A DNA stretch of 64,000 nucleotides from Cytophagales bacterium (GCA_020402945.1 JADBYQ010000025.1:1-64000), one strand, 5' to 3'; positions 52,166 to 61,443 are shown, counted from the stretch's first letter. Notes: generated by a model from the letters alone, not told the origin. Program-made: numbers and translations.

Positions 52166-52591
52166 CTATTTTAGCGTAATAGTTAACGTAAGTGTTTTTC
52201 CGGCTTCGACTTTTACCTTCGCATCCTCAAAATCAGGCGGGCCAAGTTTAATTTTTGCATCGTTGGAAAAGCCAATTGGCTCCTTTGGGAAGCCCACAAA
52301 ATTTGTCTTCAGGTCTTTGTTTTTGTCGATGTCTTGAAATGCCACCAGCCCGTATTCGCCAGCAGGTACTTTTTCAAAAACAATTTGCATTGAGCTACCG
52401 ATCACTGGCCGTTCCGTGCCGATCATTTCTTTGCCCATTTTCGGAAAATTTTCCTTTTTAAAAATACCGGCAGAGATTTCTCCACCTTTGTCGGCTTGGA
52501 TTTGCTGCACGTTGATTACCACCGTGCCCGTTTGCGCGTAGCCCTCCAGCCAAAACCAGAGCAGCGTCATTGCTAAAATTATCTTTTTCAT
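52166..52591 (-). CDS. DUF2141 secreted protein
   Basis: 141 residues from the ATG at 52591 with a signal peptide (MKKIILAMTLLWFWLEGYAQ). The mature part is a DUF2141 beta-sandwich: TGTVVINVQQIQADKGGEIS, MQIVFEKVPAGEYGLVAFQD, then DKNKDLKTNFVGFPKEPIGF. The DxDxN-like loop DIDKNKDLKTN could bind calcium. Function is unknown. It is immediately downstream of the Crp-type regulator gene. Confidence 0.88.
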   Translation of the reverse strand: MKKIILAMTLLWFWLEGYAQTGTVVINVQQIQADKGGEISAGIFKKENFPKMGKEMIGTERPVIGSSMQIVFEKVPAGEYGLVAFQDIDKNKDLKTNFVGFPKEPIGFSNDAKIKLGPPDFEDAKVKVEAGKTLTLTITLK

Positions 52592-52654
52592 TTTGTTTCG
52601 TTTTTGATAAGTCAAAGGTGGCAGGTTGACCGCACCCCAAACGATAACAAATGT

Positions 52655-53233
52655 TTAGACTTTAGAATAATCTGACTTTTTTAGGCGACTAAGGTGCACA
52701 GGCGTAATGCCGAGGTAAGAGGCAATCATGTGCTGTGGCACGCGATTATGGATGTTGGGGAAAACTTCGGTGATGGTATCGTAACGCTCTTTAGCACTGC
52801 GCGCATACAGGTTTTTGATTCGGTTATCTTGGTAAATAAAATAAAACTCGGCAATGAGCCGCCCCAGCTTATCGCCTTCCTTCAAGTTTTTGTAACCCCA
52901 GTCTACAGCCGAGCGAGGTATCACAATTACTTCCGTCTCTTCCAATGCTTGCAGTGTATAAAGCGAAGGTAGTTGTTGAATGAAGCTCGAATAATCGGCA
53001 ATGAATTGATTCTCTAACGCAAAATGAATGGTATGCTCGCTTGCCTCTTTATCGTGAACAATCACGCGAAGGATTCCTTTGTTGATAAAAAAGATGTCGT
53101 TAGGAATTACATTAGGATGGCTAAGGGATTGATGTCGCTGAAAATTTTTTATAAAGCAGTTCTTGAGAAAATTCTTAAGCTCCTCTTCCGAGATGGAAAT
53201 CATTTGCTGAATGACTTGACTGATTTGCTTCAT
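52655..53233 (-). CDS. Crp/Fnr family transcription regulator
   Basis: 192 residues from the ATG at 53233. The N-terminal cNMP-binding beta-roll (about 25-120; NDIFFINKGILRVIVHDKE) is followed by a helix-turn-helix (RVPQHMIASYLGITPVHLSR). There is no FNR cysteine set. It heads a minus-strand string of five genes (DUF2141, the barrel pseudogene, a membrane protein, SDR), which it may control. Confidence 0.9.
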   Translation of the reverse strand: MKQISQVIQQMISISEEELKNFLKNCFIKNFQRHQSLSHPNVIPNDIFFINKGILRVIVHDKEASEHTIHFALENQFIADYSSFIQQLPSLYTLQALEETEVIVIPRSAVDWGYKNLKEGDKLGRLIAEFYFIYQDNRIKNLYARSAKERYDTITEVFPNIHNRVPQHMIASYLGITPVHLSRLKKSDYSKV

Positions 53234-53378
53234 GTGAACTGCCAAATTAAACAATAGAGGAAGTGTTTGGTTTCACTGCACCTTGTTTCTCAGTGTAATT
53301 TTATCTAAGACCAGTTTTGCCACACAAATAAATCAATTGAGTAAATTCCAATTTAGCGTTGATAGCACAAAAGGCAGC

Positions 53379-54719
53379 TTATTTCAACGTTAACTGTTGT
53401 CCTTTCACAGATTCGTAAAATTTCCCATTGTCATAAATCAATCCCCCATTGACAAACGTCTGAACCACCTTGGTTTGAAAGGTGGTGCCCAGCAATGGCG
53501 ACCAGCCGCATTTGTACAAAATGTTGTCCTGGCTTACTATCCACGGCTTATCCAAATCTACCAATGTGAGGTCGGCAAAATAGCCTTCTCGTATAAACCC
53601 GCGGTTAGCAATATGGTACAAAATGGCCGGGTTATGGCACATCTTCTCTGCAATTTTCTCAAGCGATATTTTTCCCTGTTTATAAAACTCAAGCATAATA
53701 TTTAATGAATGCTGAACAATGGGCGCGCCCGACATAGATTGAAAATAGGGCTTTTGCTTTTCCTCTAAAGCATGTGGCGCATGGTCAGTCGTTACAATAT
53801 CAATTCGATCATCGAGCAGCGCTTTCAAAAGTCCTTCTTTATCCTTTTCGGTTTTGATGGCAGGATTCCACTTGATTAAGTTGCCCAGCCGTTTGTAGTC
53901 GACATCCGAAAACCAAAGATGATGCACAGATACTTCGGTGGTTATTCGCTTTTGTGTTAACGGAATATCATTACGAAACAAGTGTGTTTCGGCCTCGGTA
54001 CTCAGATGTAAAATGTGAAGCCGTGCATTGTGTTTTGTGGCCAATGCAATGGCATCTTTTGATGCTTCGAAGCAACCTTGCGCACTTCGAATGATAGGAT
54101 GAAATTCAATTGGCACGTCTTCTCCATATTTTTCTCGAAAGATTCTTTCATTTTCTTCTACTAATTTTTCTTTCTCTGCGTGGATCGCGATAATGGATTG
54201 GCAGTTGGCAAAAAGCTTCTCTAGAATTGCCGGATTATCTGCCAGCAGATTTCCCTTTTTGGTAAAGTACAGACCATCATCTGAAACTCCAATAAGATTA
54301 GACGTGTCTGTCTGAATGACGGTATCAATGTTATCTGCGTTCACTCCGAGAAAAGAGGAATAGTTGACAAGTGATTTTTCAGCAGCTATCTGATGCTTTT
54401 GTTCAAGTAGTTCAATTGACAAAACATTAGGTACAGTGTTGGGCATATCAATAACCGAGGTGACACCACCAGCGATGGCGGCTCTGCTTTCTGTGTAAAA
54501 GTCACCTTTGTGGGTTAGGCCTGGGTCTCGAAAGTGAACCTGACCGTCAATAATGCCTGGGAATAAATACTTTCCAGAGCCATCGATAACCAAGCTGTTT
54601 TCGGTGGGGTGAACGTTTCCAATCTTATCAATGAACTGGTCTTTAATAAGCAGGTCGGCTACCCGCAGCTGACCTTCGTTAACAAGCGTTACGTTTTTTA
54701 TTATAGTGTCTTTGCTCAT
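53379..54719 (-). CDS. pyrC: Dihydroorotase
   Basis: 446 residues from the ATG at 54719. Amidohydrolase that closes carbamoyl aspartate to dihydroorotate in pyrimidine synthesis. DGQVHFRDPGLTHKGDFYTE (about 58-77) has the HxR-type metal and substrate motif, HILHLSTEAETH holds a metal His, and TTDHAPHALEEKQ the catalytic Asp and His. The class I type is supported by length; allantoinase is the alternative but less likely. The gene name is by function only. Confidence 0.93.
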   Translation of the reverse strand: MSKDTIIKNVTLVNEGQLRVADLLIKDQFIDKIGNVHPTENSLVIDGSGKYLFPGIIDGQVHFRDPGLTHKGDFYTESRAAIAGGVTSVIDMPNTVPNVLSIELLEQKHQIAAEKSLVNYSSFLGVNADNIDTVIQTDTSNLIGVSDDGLYFTKKGNLLADNPAILEKLFANCQSIIAIHAEKEKLVEENERIFREKYGEDVPIEFHPIIRSAQGCFEASKDAIALATKHNARLHILHLSTEAETHLFRNDIPLTQKRITTEVSVHHLWFSDVDYKRLGNLIKWNPAIKTEKDKEGLLKALLDDRIDIVTTDHAPHALEEKQKPYFQSMSGAPIVQHSLNIMLEFYKQGKISLEKIAEKMCHNPAILYHIANRGFIREGYFADLTLVDLDKPWIVSQDNILYKCGWSPLLGTTFQTKVVQTFVNGGLIYDNGKFYESVKGQQLTLK

Positions 54720-54813
54720 ATCGTTCAATTTTTGACGTGACGCAAGTTTATAAAAAAATCATGGATGCCTGTAATTGTTATCGATCAAAAACTACTAACT
54801 GGAAGAAAGATTC

Positions 54814-55038
54814 ATGGAGACTAAAAAATCTTCCCGTTTCGGAAAGTATGCATTAGCGATCGGCATTGCTGCTGGTTTTGTTTTTCTGGCAGCTCTCTTT
54901 ACTGTTCTCGATTCAAGTTCTGGTATTTCTGATACGATGATTTGTGTAGCGATTGCAGCCAGTTCTATGTCTGTATTTCTTTCTTCGATGGAAACGCAAA
55001 AGAAAAAGTCTTGCAAAATATCAACTCCTAAAGTATGA
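54814..55038 (+). CDS. Small membrane protein, first of a pair
   Basis: 74 residues: a basic start (METKKSSRFGKY), helix AIGIAAGFVFLAALFTVL, a short loop and a second helix MICVAIAASSMSVFLSS, then a basic tail. Its stop overlaps the next ATG as ATGA, so the two small proteins are made together. No family recognised. Confidence 0.7.
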   Translation: METKKSSRFGKYALAIGIAAGFVFLAALFTVLDSSSGISDTMICVAIAASSMSVFLSSMETQKKKSCKISTPKV

Positions 55039-55319
55039 CCACAACAAAAGAAAACGACAAGCCGACAGACCTTACCTTTACATACAACCGATTTTTGTAT
55101 GGAGCGTTTGTCGCTCTAGGTCTTTACTTCCTATTGGCCAAAAATGATGTTTCCACGGCCATGTCAAACTTCGGCATTACCTTAATCTTTGACCCCTTTG
55201 ATCAAAAAGAGATGTGGAACAATCGACCCGCTTACCAACAGATTTGGTTAATCGTGCACATTAGCATTGTGTTCGGCTTATTGGGTATTATGCTTTTTAA
55301 CTGGATGGTGGCAAAATAG
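55035..55319 (+). CDS. Small membrane protein, second of a pair
   Basis: 94 residues with two helices (FLYGAFVALGLYFLLA and IWLIVHISIVFGLLGIMLFNW) joined by a 40-residue loop with ITLIFDPFDQKEMWNNRPAY. Translation is coupled to the previous gene (ATGA). Its last 23 bases overlap the end of the convergent GH130-like gene. Family not recognised. Confidence 0.75.
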   Translation: MTTTKENDKPTDLTFTYNRFLYGAFVALGLYFLLAKNDVSTAMSNFGITLIFDPFDQKEMWNNRPAYQQIWLIVHISIVFGLLGIMLFNWMVAK

Positions 55320-56430
55320 GGGAAACAGCCACCGCAATCTTAGAATCAGCCGTGCCAAAATACAAAAACCATTTCCCATGAAAAGGAACTAGCCCTTCCA
55401 CAAAACAAACCTGATTGATCTGTCCGGAAATTTCATAAGGCTTATCAGGACGCAGAAAATTTTTCTCCAAACGGTCGATTAGTTTAGAAGGATCATTTTT
55501 GTCAAACAAAGCCTGACCTGCACAGTAAGCTCCTTTGGCAATTGTACTATCGCCACCTACATCGAGGTTCATGCCATTGTAAATCAATACAATCCCTTTG
55601 TCAGTCAACAAAGCATAGGGTCCACTTTCAACTAACCGACTATCAAAATAATTTTTACGTGGTTGAAGGATCGATTTGAATTTTTGATTTTCGTCAACAA
55701 CAGGCTGCCAATGAATCAAATCGTCAGACGTAGCGAGAAATAAATCGGTGTCTCCAAAATACATCCAGTACTTCCCGTTGATTTTTTTAGCAACTATTTT
55801 TTCTCCCACTCGCTTGGCTACAATTGCTCCTGACTTACTCCACGAGTCAACATATTTCCCCTGCAATACCAGCCCGTGTTTTATCCACTTCACCAAATTG
55901 GTGGAAGACGCAACACATAACCTCGCCACTTTTCCATCATAAGCAGTATACGTCATGATGTAGGTTCCATCATCTCTTTCCACAATGCGTGGATCTTCAA
56001 TTCCCCCCTCCCATTCGTATATTTTCATTTCATCTTCTGCGGGAAATAAAATGGGTTCCTTCTTACGAATGAAACGCAAACCGTCCGTGCTTACTGCCAA
56101 TCCCAATCGAGAAGTGCCCGCATATTTTCCGATATTATCTTCTGCCCGATAAATCAGAAAGACAGAATCGTTGCGAACGACTGCGGCTGGGTTAAAAACA
56201 TCCTTTTCTTCCCAGCTTATTTCCTTTTTCAAGATAGGACAAGTAAACATCCTATCGCCAGCTGCTAGAATAGGATTCAGGCTATCAACTTTTACAAATG
56301 GTAGAATGGCCCAAGCGGTGTCTTTGATTTCCTTTGCCTGATTTTCATTTTGAGGCGTGCAACCAAAGAGTAAAAGCAATCCAACAACGCTGCTAAATAG
56401 AAGAAGTGTTTTAAAATAGTGAAAGTTCAT
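55297..56430 (-). CDS. GH130-like glycosidase/phosphorylase lipoprotein
   Basis: 377 residues with a lipoprotein signal (SVVGLLLLFGC, Cys24). A five-bladed beta-propeller of the GH130/GH43 type follows: FNPAAVVRNDSVFLIYRAED, the EWEGGIEDPRIVERDDGTYI blade with the GH130 EDPR core, and GKYWMYFGDTDLFLATSDDL. GH130 enzymes phosphorylate or hydrolyse beta-mannosides; the activity here is not decidable. Surface or periplasmic. Confidence 0.88.
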   Translation of the reverse strand: MNFHYFKTLLLFSSVVGLLLLFGCTPQNENQAKEIKDTAWAILPFVKVDSLNPILAAGDRMFTCPILKKEISWEEKDVFNPAAVVRNDSVFLIYRAEDNIGKYAGTSRLGLAVSTDGLRFIRKKEPILFPAEDEMKIYEWEGGIEDPRIVERDDGTYIMTYTAYDGKVARLCVASSTNLVKWIKHGLVLQGKYVDSWSKSGAIVAKRVGEKIVAKKINGKYWMYFGDTDLFLATSDDLIHWQPVVDENQKFKSILQPRKNYFDSRLVESGPYALLTDKGIVLIYNGMNLDVGGDSTIAKGAYCAGQALFDKNDPSKLIDRLEKNFLRPDKPYEISGQINQVCFVEGLVPFHGKWFLYFGTADSKIAVAVSPILPPSS

Positions 56431-56479
56431 AGATGCTAATATACAGAGGATATACTACGAGCCTTCAAATTTATTTAAG

Positions 56480-57343
56480 TTAACTTTTCAGCTTCAAAAG
56501 TTGGGCTTTCGCATTTTCACTTTTAGGGTCTAACTCCAACACATATTCATAGGCTTGAATGGCTTTGTCTTTCTGCCCATCTTTCGCATACGCTTCGCCC
56601 AAGCTATCCCAGCAATTGGCCGATTGCGGAAAAAGATTGGCATTTATTCTAAGCACTGTGATTGCTTCCCTCAAATTTCCCTGCGCCATCAGCACATATC
56701 CACACGCGTTGAGCTCGGATTCATTACTGACGCGACTTTTCAATTGCATGGCAAGGCCGCGGGCACTGATGTTTTCATCCGTAAGTAATCCATCTTTCAT
56801 CCACCGAATGATCTGCGGATATCCGAAATAATTGGCGGTGTATTCCTTTCTGGCAAAAATCTTTAATAAGTCTCGCTCCATTGTTTCTGTGGGGTATTCT
56901 ACGATGCGACCGACCTCCTTGCCATTTTCAAAAACAATAAAAGTTGGCACTCGGAAAATGTTCATTCCGGCTTCTTGTCTTTGAGGCGATTGCTTGTATA
57001 CCTCCGTAGAATCGTCAACACCAATCAAGGTAAGATTCTTTTGAGGAAATGATAGTTTCTCCAAAACCTTTGTCATCTTCGGCAGTTCGCGTTTGCTATC
57101 GCCACACCAAGAGCCAAAAAATATTTTCACCATGTATTTTGTGGGATTGGTTTTCTTGAGTGCTGCCAAAACTTGTATATTAGGTTCGTAAGCAGAAAAG
57201 TTCTTGGCATACCATTCTGAGTATGGCTTTTTTTCTAATTGAGATAAAGAGCAATTTCCTAAAATTTTCGGCTCTGCGTTCTGTGCAAAAAGAAATTCAC
57301 AAAAAACACTTAACAGAGCAAAGAGTACAATTGCTTTCTTCAT
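56480..57343 (-). CDS. Secreted thioredoxin-like protein with TPR tail
   Basis: 287 residues with a signal peptide (MKKAIVLFALLSVFCEFLFAQ). The thioredoxin fold includes VKIFFGSWCGDSKRELPKM, with WCGDS in place of WCxxC, so the second Cys is missing and redox cycling would need another thiol. RVPTFIVFENGKEVGR holds the cis-proline. The last 70 residues form TPR helices (YVLMAQGNLREAITVLRINA, WDSLGEAYAKDGQKDKAIQA). Possibly a periplasmic thiol chaperone. Confidence 0.88.
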   Translation of the reverse strand: MKKAIVLFALLSVFCEFLFAQNAEPKILGNCSLSQLEKKPYSEWYAKNFSAYEPNIQVLAALKKTNPTKYMVKIFFGSWCGDSKRELPKMTKVLEKLSFPQKNLTLIGVDDSTEVYKQSPQRQEAGMNIFRVPTFIVFENGKEVGRIVEYPTETMERDLLKIFARKEYTANYFGYPQIIRWMKDGLLTDENISARGLAMQLKSRVSNESELNACGYVLMAQGNLREAITVLRINANLFPQSANCWDSLGEAYAKDGQKDKAIQAYEYVLELDPKSENAKAQLLKLKS

Positions 57344-57638
57344 AGGATTGGATTTAGATTTTTTTCAAAACTATACCCTTCTTTTCTTGCTCCCTGTTAA
57401 TGGATTGCCAATTGTTTCTTAATGGAATGTTAAAGTCAAACTCTCAATAGCTATCTGAGTGCATGCCCATAAACTGAAAGGTTATCAAAACCGAATAACA
57501 TAAGATAGAAAAAAATCATTCATTCTAACTTTCAGCTTCGAATCTCCAACTTCTAACTTCTATATTTGCCTCCTACTTAGTACTACGTAGTGTGTAACCA
57601 CACGAAACAAGTAGACTCAAATTAATACGCGAAGTAGC
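57344..57638. other. Intergenic region before mutS, 295 bp
   Basis: No gene is supported here. It contains a short tract of CTTCTAACTTCT-type repeats, the palindromic TACTTAGTACTACGTAGTG region near 57573, and the mutS promoter. Confidence 0.55.
57561..57568 (+). promoter_or_regulatory. Candidate -7 box of mutS
   Basis: TATATTTG fits TAnnTTTG exactly and gives a leader of about 65 nt before the ATG at 57639. No clear -33 box. Confidence 0.4.
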
Positions 57639-60263
57639 ATGGCAGGAGCAGGCGCAATGGATACCCCTTTAATGAAACAATACAACGCCATCAAGGTGAA
57701 ATACCCTGGTGCGCTGTTGCTTTTTAGAGTGGGTGATTTTTATGAAACGTTTGGCGAAGATGCCATCAAAGCCAGTAAAGTACTGGACATCACCCTAACC
57801 AAGCGCGGCAATGGGTCTGCCTCTGAAATTGAACTGGCTGGTTTTCCACATCACGCTTTGGATACCTACCTACCTAAGTTAGTTCGGGCAGGCCATCGCG
57901 TAGCAATTTGTGATCAATTGGAAGACCCTCGTTTTGTAAAAGGAATTGTAAAGCGTGGTGTGACTGAATTGGTAACGCCTGGTGTTTCCTTTAACGACAA
58001 TGTGCTGGAGAAACGAAGAAATAATTTTCTCGCATCTGTTCATGTCAACAAAAACATTCTAGGAATCGCTTTTCTAGATATTAGTACCGGTGAGTTCTAT
58101 GCCGCTCAGGGAACAGAAATCTACATAAACAAGCTCATCCAAAGTTTTGGACCAGCGGAAATTATTTTTTCTAAAACACACCGAGAAAAGTTCGAGTCAC
58201 AATTTGCCGAAGGGTATGCCACGTTTGCATTGGATGAGTGGGTCTTTGCCTATGACTTTGCAAACGAAAAATTGATTCAACAATTTAAAACGAATACGTT
58301 GAAGGGCTTCGGTATAGATGGAATGAACGAGGCCATCATTGCAGCGGGAGCCATCTTGCATTACTTAGAAGCCACCGAACATAAAGAGATGAATCACATT
58401 GCTGGCATCTCACGCATCGATGAAGAGAAGTACGTGTGGCTTGATCGATTCACTATTCGAAATCTGGAACTCATTCATTCGCCCAACGAAGGGGGGGTAC
58501 CTCTCTTGCAAATACTCGATCAAACCATCACGCCTATGGGCTCGCGCCAACTGCGGCAGTGGATGATCTTGCCGTTAAAAGAAAAAGCGGCAATCGAAGA
58601 ACGATTAAAAGTGGTTGAACATTTCTACGCTGAATCTGACCTTACGGAAAAGTTGGCTGAGCACCTTCATCAAATTGCCGACTTAGAACGACTCATTTCA
58701 AAAGTAGCCGTGGGGCGTATTAATCCACGTGAATTGCTCCAATTGAAGCGATCTCTTCAAGCTATTCTTCCTATCAAAGATTCACTTTCAAAATCTACGA
58801 AATCAGAATTAGTGAAACTGGCTGATCAATTGCATGGTTGCGAGTTTCTCTTGGAGAAGATTGAAAAGGAATTGAAAGACGATGCGCCAATGTTGATGCA
58901 TCTCGGTGGAATCATTAAAACAGGCGTGAATGCGGAATTGGATGAATTGCGCACGATCGCTTTCGCAGGCAAAGATTATTTGTTACAAGTGCAAAGGCGG
59001 GAAGTGGAGCGTACGGGTATCAACTCACTGAAAGTTTCTTACAACAAAGTCTTTGGTTACTATCTTGAAGTAAGCAACGCCAACAAAGACAAAGTGCCTT
59101 CCGATTGGATTCGCAAACAGACGTTGGTGAATGCCGAGCGCTACATCACCGAAGAATTGAAAGTTTATGAAGAAAAAATTCTGACAGCCGAAGAAAAACT
59201 GTCGGTAATCGAGCAACGATTGTTTCTAGAGTTAATACAGCACACAGCGGATTACATTTCTCAAATACAGCAAAACGCGAAGGTGATTGCCGTGTTGGAT
59301 TGCCTACTGTCATTTGCCATTACTGCCAAAACCAATAAATACAGCAAGCCCGAAATCAGTGACTCCACGCGGCTCGCTATCAAAGCAGGTCGCCATCCCG
59401 TTATTGAAAAACAATTGCCCATTGGAGAAAGCTACGTACCCAATGATATTTACCTTGATACCGAAACACAACAAATCCTGATCATCACCGGACCGAACAT
59501 GGCAGGTAAGTCAGCCTTGTTACGGCAAGTTGCCTTGATCGTCTTGATGGCGCAGATGGGAAGTTTCGTTCCTGCCGAAGCAGCCACCATTGGCATTGTT
59601 GATAAGATTTTTACACGCGTAGGCGCCAGCGATAATCTTTCGCGGGGCGAGTCAACGTTTATGGTGGAGATGATTGAGACGGCCAGCATCTTGAATAACC
59701 TGAGCGACCGCAGTTTGATTTTAATGGATGAAATCGGTAGAGGGACTTCTACCTACGATGGCGTTTCAATTGCCTGGGCAATCGTAGAATATTTGCATCA
59801 GCACAAAGACTACAAACCGAAAACACTTTTCGCCACACACTATCACGAACTCAACCAACTGGCGGAAGATTTTGTCCGTGTGAAAAATTTCAACGTAAGT
59901 GTGAAAGAAATTGGCGACAAAATCATTTTCATGCGCAAGCTGAAAGAAGGTGGCAGCGAACACAGTTTTGGTATTCACGTAGCGCAGATTGCCGGCATGC
60001 CCAACAAGGTGGTGTTGCGGGCAAATGAGATTCTGCGTTTTTTAGAAAAGGACAAACACCCGCCTGACGGACGGGCAGGCAAAAACGAACCAATAAATAT
60101 GTTTGATGAATTGCCGAAAGCCACACAACAAATGAGCTTGTTCGAGATCGACCCCAAATCAAAAGCCATTCACCAAATGCTTTCACAAATCGATATCAAT
60201 ACGATAAGTCCTGTAGAGGCGTTGTTGAAGTTGAATGAGCTGTTGAGTTTGTTAAAAAAGTAA
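57639..60263 (+). CDS. mutS: DNA mismatch repair protein MutS
   Basis: 874 residues, the standard length. The mismatch-recognition domain starts with FRVGDFYETFGEDA (about 28-41; Phe-x-Glu motif in DFYETF). The ATPase has Walker A GPNMAGKS at 618-625, Walker B LILMDEIGRGTSTYDG and the THYHEL switch. Domains II-IV lie between. A short palindromic insertion (60058-60081) adds PPDGRAG to the linker after the ATPase domain. The true MutS of the window, distinct from the short relative at 8632. Confidence 0.98.
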   Translation: MAGAGAMDTPLMKQYNAIKVKYPGALLLFRVGDFYETFGEDAIKASKVLDITLTKRGNGSASEIELAGFPHHALDTYLPKLVRAGHRVAICDQLEDPRFVKGIVKRGVTELVTPGVSFNDNVLEKRRNNFLASVHVNKNILGIAFLDISTGEFYAAQGTEIYINKLIQSFGPAEIIFSKTHREKFESQFAEGYATFALDEWVFAYDFANEKLIQQFKTNTLKGFGIDGMNEAIIAAGAILHYLEATEHKEMNHIAGISRIDEEKYVWLDRFTIRNLELIHSPNEGGVPLLQILDQTITPMGSRQLRQWMILPLKEKAAIEERLKVVEHFYAESDLTEKLAEHLHQIADLERLISKVAVGRINPRELLQLKRSLQAILPIKDSLSKSTKSELVKLADQLHGCEFLLEKIEKELKDDAPMLMHLGGIIKTGVNAELDELRTIAFAGKDYLLQVQRREVERTGINSLKVSYNKVFGYYLEVSNANKDKVPSDWIRKQTLVNAERYITEELKVYEEKILTAEEKLSVIEQRLFLELIQHTADYISQIQQNAKVIAVLDCLLSFAITAKTNKYSKPEISDSTRLAIKAGRHPVIEKQLPIGESYVPNDIYLDTETQQILIITGPNMAGKSALLRQVALIVLMAQMGSFVPAEAATIGIVDKIFTRVGASDNLSRGESTFMVEMIETASILNNLSDRSLILMDEIGRGTSTYDGVSIAWAIVEYLHQHKDYKPKTLFATHYHELNQLAEDFVRVKNFNVSVKEIGDKIIFMRKLKEGGSEHSFGIHVAQIAGMPNKVVLRANEILRFLEKDKHPPDGRAGKNEPINMFDELPKATQQMSLFEIDPKSKAIHQMLSQIDINTISPVEALLKLNELLSLLKK
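60058..60081. repeat. Palindromic element inside mutS
   Basis: GCCTG (60062-60066) and CAGGC (60076-60080) are inverted arms, with a CCCG/CGGG pair around CGGA also possible. Translated as PPDGRAG in mutS and, on the opposite strand, as the LPVRQAG type known from REP-like elements in Bacteroidota genomes. It keeps the frame. Confidence 0.6.
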
Positions 60264-60270
60264 CATGTTT

Positions 60271-60294
60271 GTAAGTTACATAATTGTAACTTAC
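60271..60294. promoter_or_regulatory. Perfect dyad operator of the ATPase gene
   Basis: GTAAGTTACA (60271-60280) and TGTAACTTAC (60285-60294) are perfect 10-bp arms around TAAT. A further TGTAACTTT at 60300-60308 repeats the right arm 15 bp downstream and overlaps the -7 box, and TAACATGTTT at 60261 forms a weaker left half. The dyad covers the -33 region of the promoter at 60302, so it is well placed for repression. Confidence 0.75.
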
Positions 60295-60301
60295 ATTTAT
60301 G

Positions 60302-60309
60302 TAACTTTG
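60302..60309 (+). promoter_or_regulatory. -7 box of the P-loop ATPase gene
   Basis: TAACTTTG fits TAnnTTTG and lies 12 bp before the ATG at 60322, giving a near-leaderless transcript. The dyad overlaps its -33 region and the third half-site overlaps the box itself. Confidence 0.55.
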
Positions 60310-60321
60310 AAAAATGCGAGT

Positions 60322-61443
60322 ATGGAAAACCCGTTTGTTTTTGGCAAAACCGTTAGTAAGACTGACTTCTGCAACCGCAGCAAGGACATTGAGTTCATGC
60401 ACCATCAATTTAACACCAATGCCAACACGATTTTAATTTCTCCGAGACGCTGGGGCAAGTCTTCGCTGGTGGAGGAAGCAGCCAGGCGTTATCACAAAGA
60501 CAATGTCCGTTTTGCCTACATTGATCTTTTCAAATGCCGCACACCAGAAGAGTTTCACGAAGCGTATGTTCATGCATTACTCAAGGCAACTAATTCTAAA
60601 ATGGATGAGGCTTTTCAGTTTGCCAACAAATGGCTGAAGGGCATTTTGCCTTACCTCTCTTTTCAGCCCGACCCCAACACCGAGTTCTCCATCAAGTTTC
60701 AGTCAAACTCGGCAATAAAAGAAGATGAAATTATAAACCTCTCTCAGACCATCGCTGTAAAGAAAAATGTGCGAATCATTTTGTGCATCGATGAATTTCA
60801 AAACGTGAACCACTTTCCTCACCCAATTGACTTTCAAAAAAAATTACGGAGCTATTGGCAGCGGCACGACAAAGTGCATTATTGTCTCTACGGAAGCAAA
60901 CGACACCTGATGACCCAGTTATTTGAATCATCTGACTTGCCTTTTTACAAATTTGGCTCGGTGCATTACCTCAAGAAAATTGATGAGGCTGAATGGATAC
61001 CTTTTGTGATTTCAAAATTTAAAAAAACCGGAAAGACTATTTTAGGAGAACAGATTAGTCTTGTATGCCGAGCGATGGAATCTCATTCTTACTATACCCA
61101 AAATGCATTTCAAATTCTATGGTATATTTCTTCCAATAAAGTAAAAGATAGCGATGTGGAACAAGCCCTGATACGTCTTGGAGAGCAGAACGAACTGCAT
61201 TTTCAGAAGATCATTGAAGGATTGACTACGTATCAGTTAAATTTCATCAAGGCGGTTTGCAAGGGAGTTGAAAGTCTTCATTCTAAAAAAGCGATAAAGG
61301 ATTTTTCATTGGGCACCACTGCCACCATTCAACGATCGATACAGGCACTGCTTCAAAAAGATGTAATTGATGTGATGGGCAAAGAAATCTCAATAGTTGA
61401 TTCTGCTTTTAAATGGTGGTTTATAAGAAATTTTATGGCCTGA
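60322..61443 (+). CDS. AAA/STAND-type ATP-binding protein with wHTH tail
   Basis: 373 residues from the ATG at 60322; an ATG at 60265 would translate the operator array and is rejected. The ATPase domain (about 10-240) resembles the archaeal ATPase_2 family: MENPFVFGKTVSKTDFCNRS opens it, Walker A reads SPRRWGKSSL (an Arg-Trp variant of GxxxxGK), and Walker B IILCIDEFQN. C-terminal residues about 290-370 form a winged-helix-like unit (KKAIKDFSLGTTATIQRSIQ). Role is unknown; relatives are common in Bacteroidota and may act in defence or stress. Confidence 0.86.
   Translation: MENPFVFGKTVSKTDFCNRSKDIEFMHHQFNTNANTILISPRRWGKSSLVEEAARRYHKDNVRFAYIDLFKCRTPEEFHEAYVHALLKATNSKMDEAFQFANKWLKGILPYLSFQPDPNTEFSIKFQSNSAIKEDEIINLSQTIAVKKNVRIILCIDEFQNVNHFPHPIDFQKKLRSYWQRHDKVHYCLYGSKRHLMTQLFESSDLPFYKFGSVHYLKKIDEAEWIPFVISKFKKTGKTILGEQISLVCRAMESHSYYTQNAFQILWYISSNKVKDSDVEQALIRLGEQNELHFQKIIEGLTTYQLNFIKAVCKGVESLHSKKAIKDFSLGTTATIQRSIQALLQKDVIDVMGKEISIVDSAFKWWFIRNFMA

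Noticed and set aside
60265-60321. Extended start of the P-loop ATPase
   Set aside because: The extra residues come from the dyad operator and promoter, and the ATPase family starts at MENPF.
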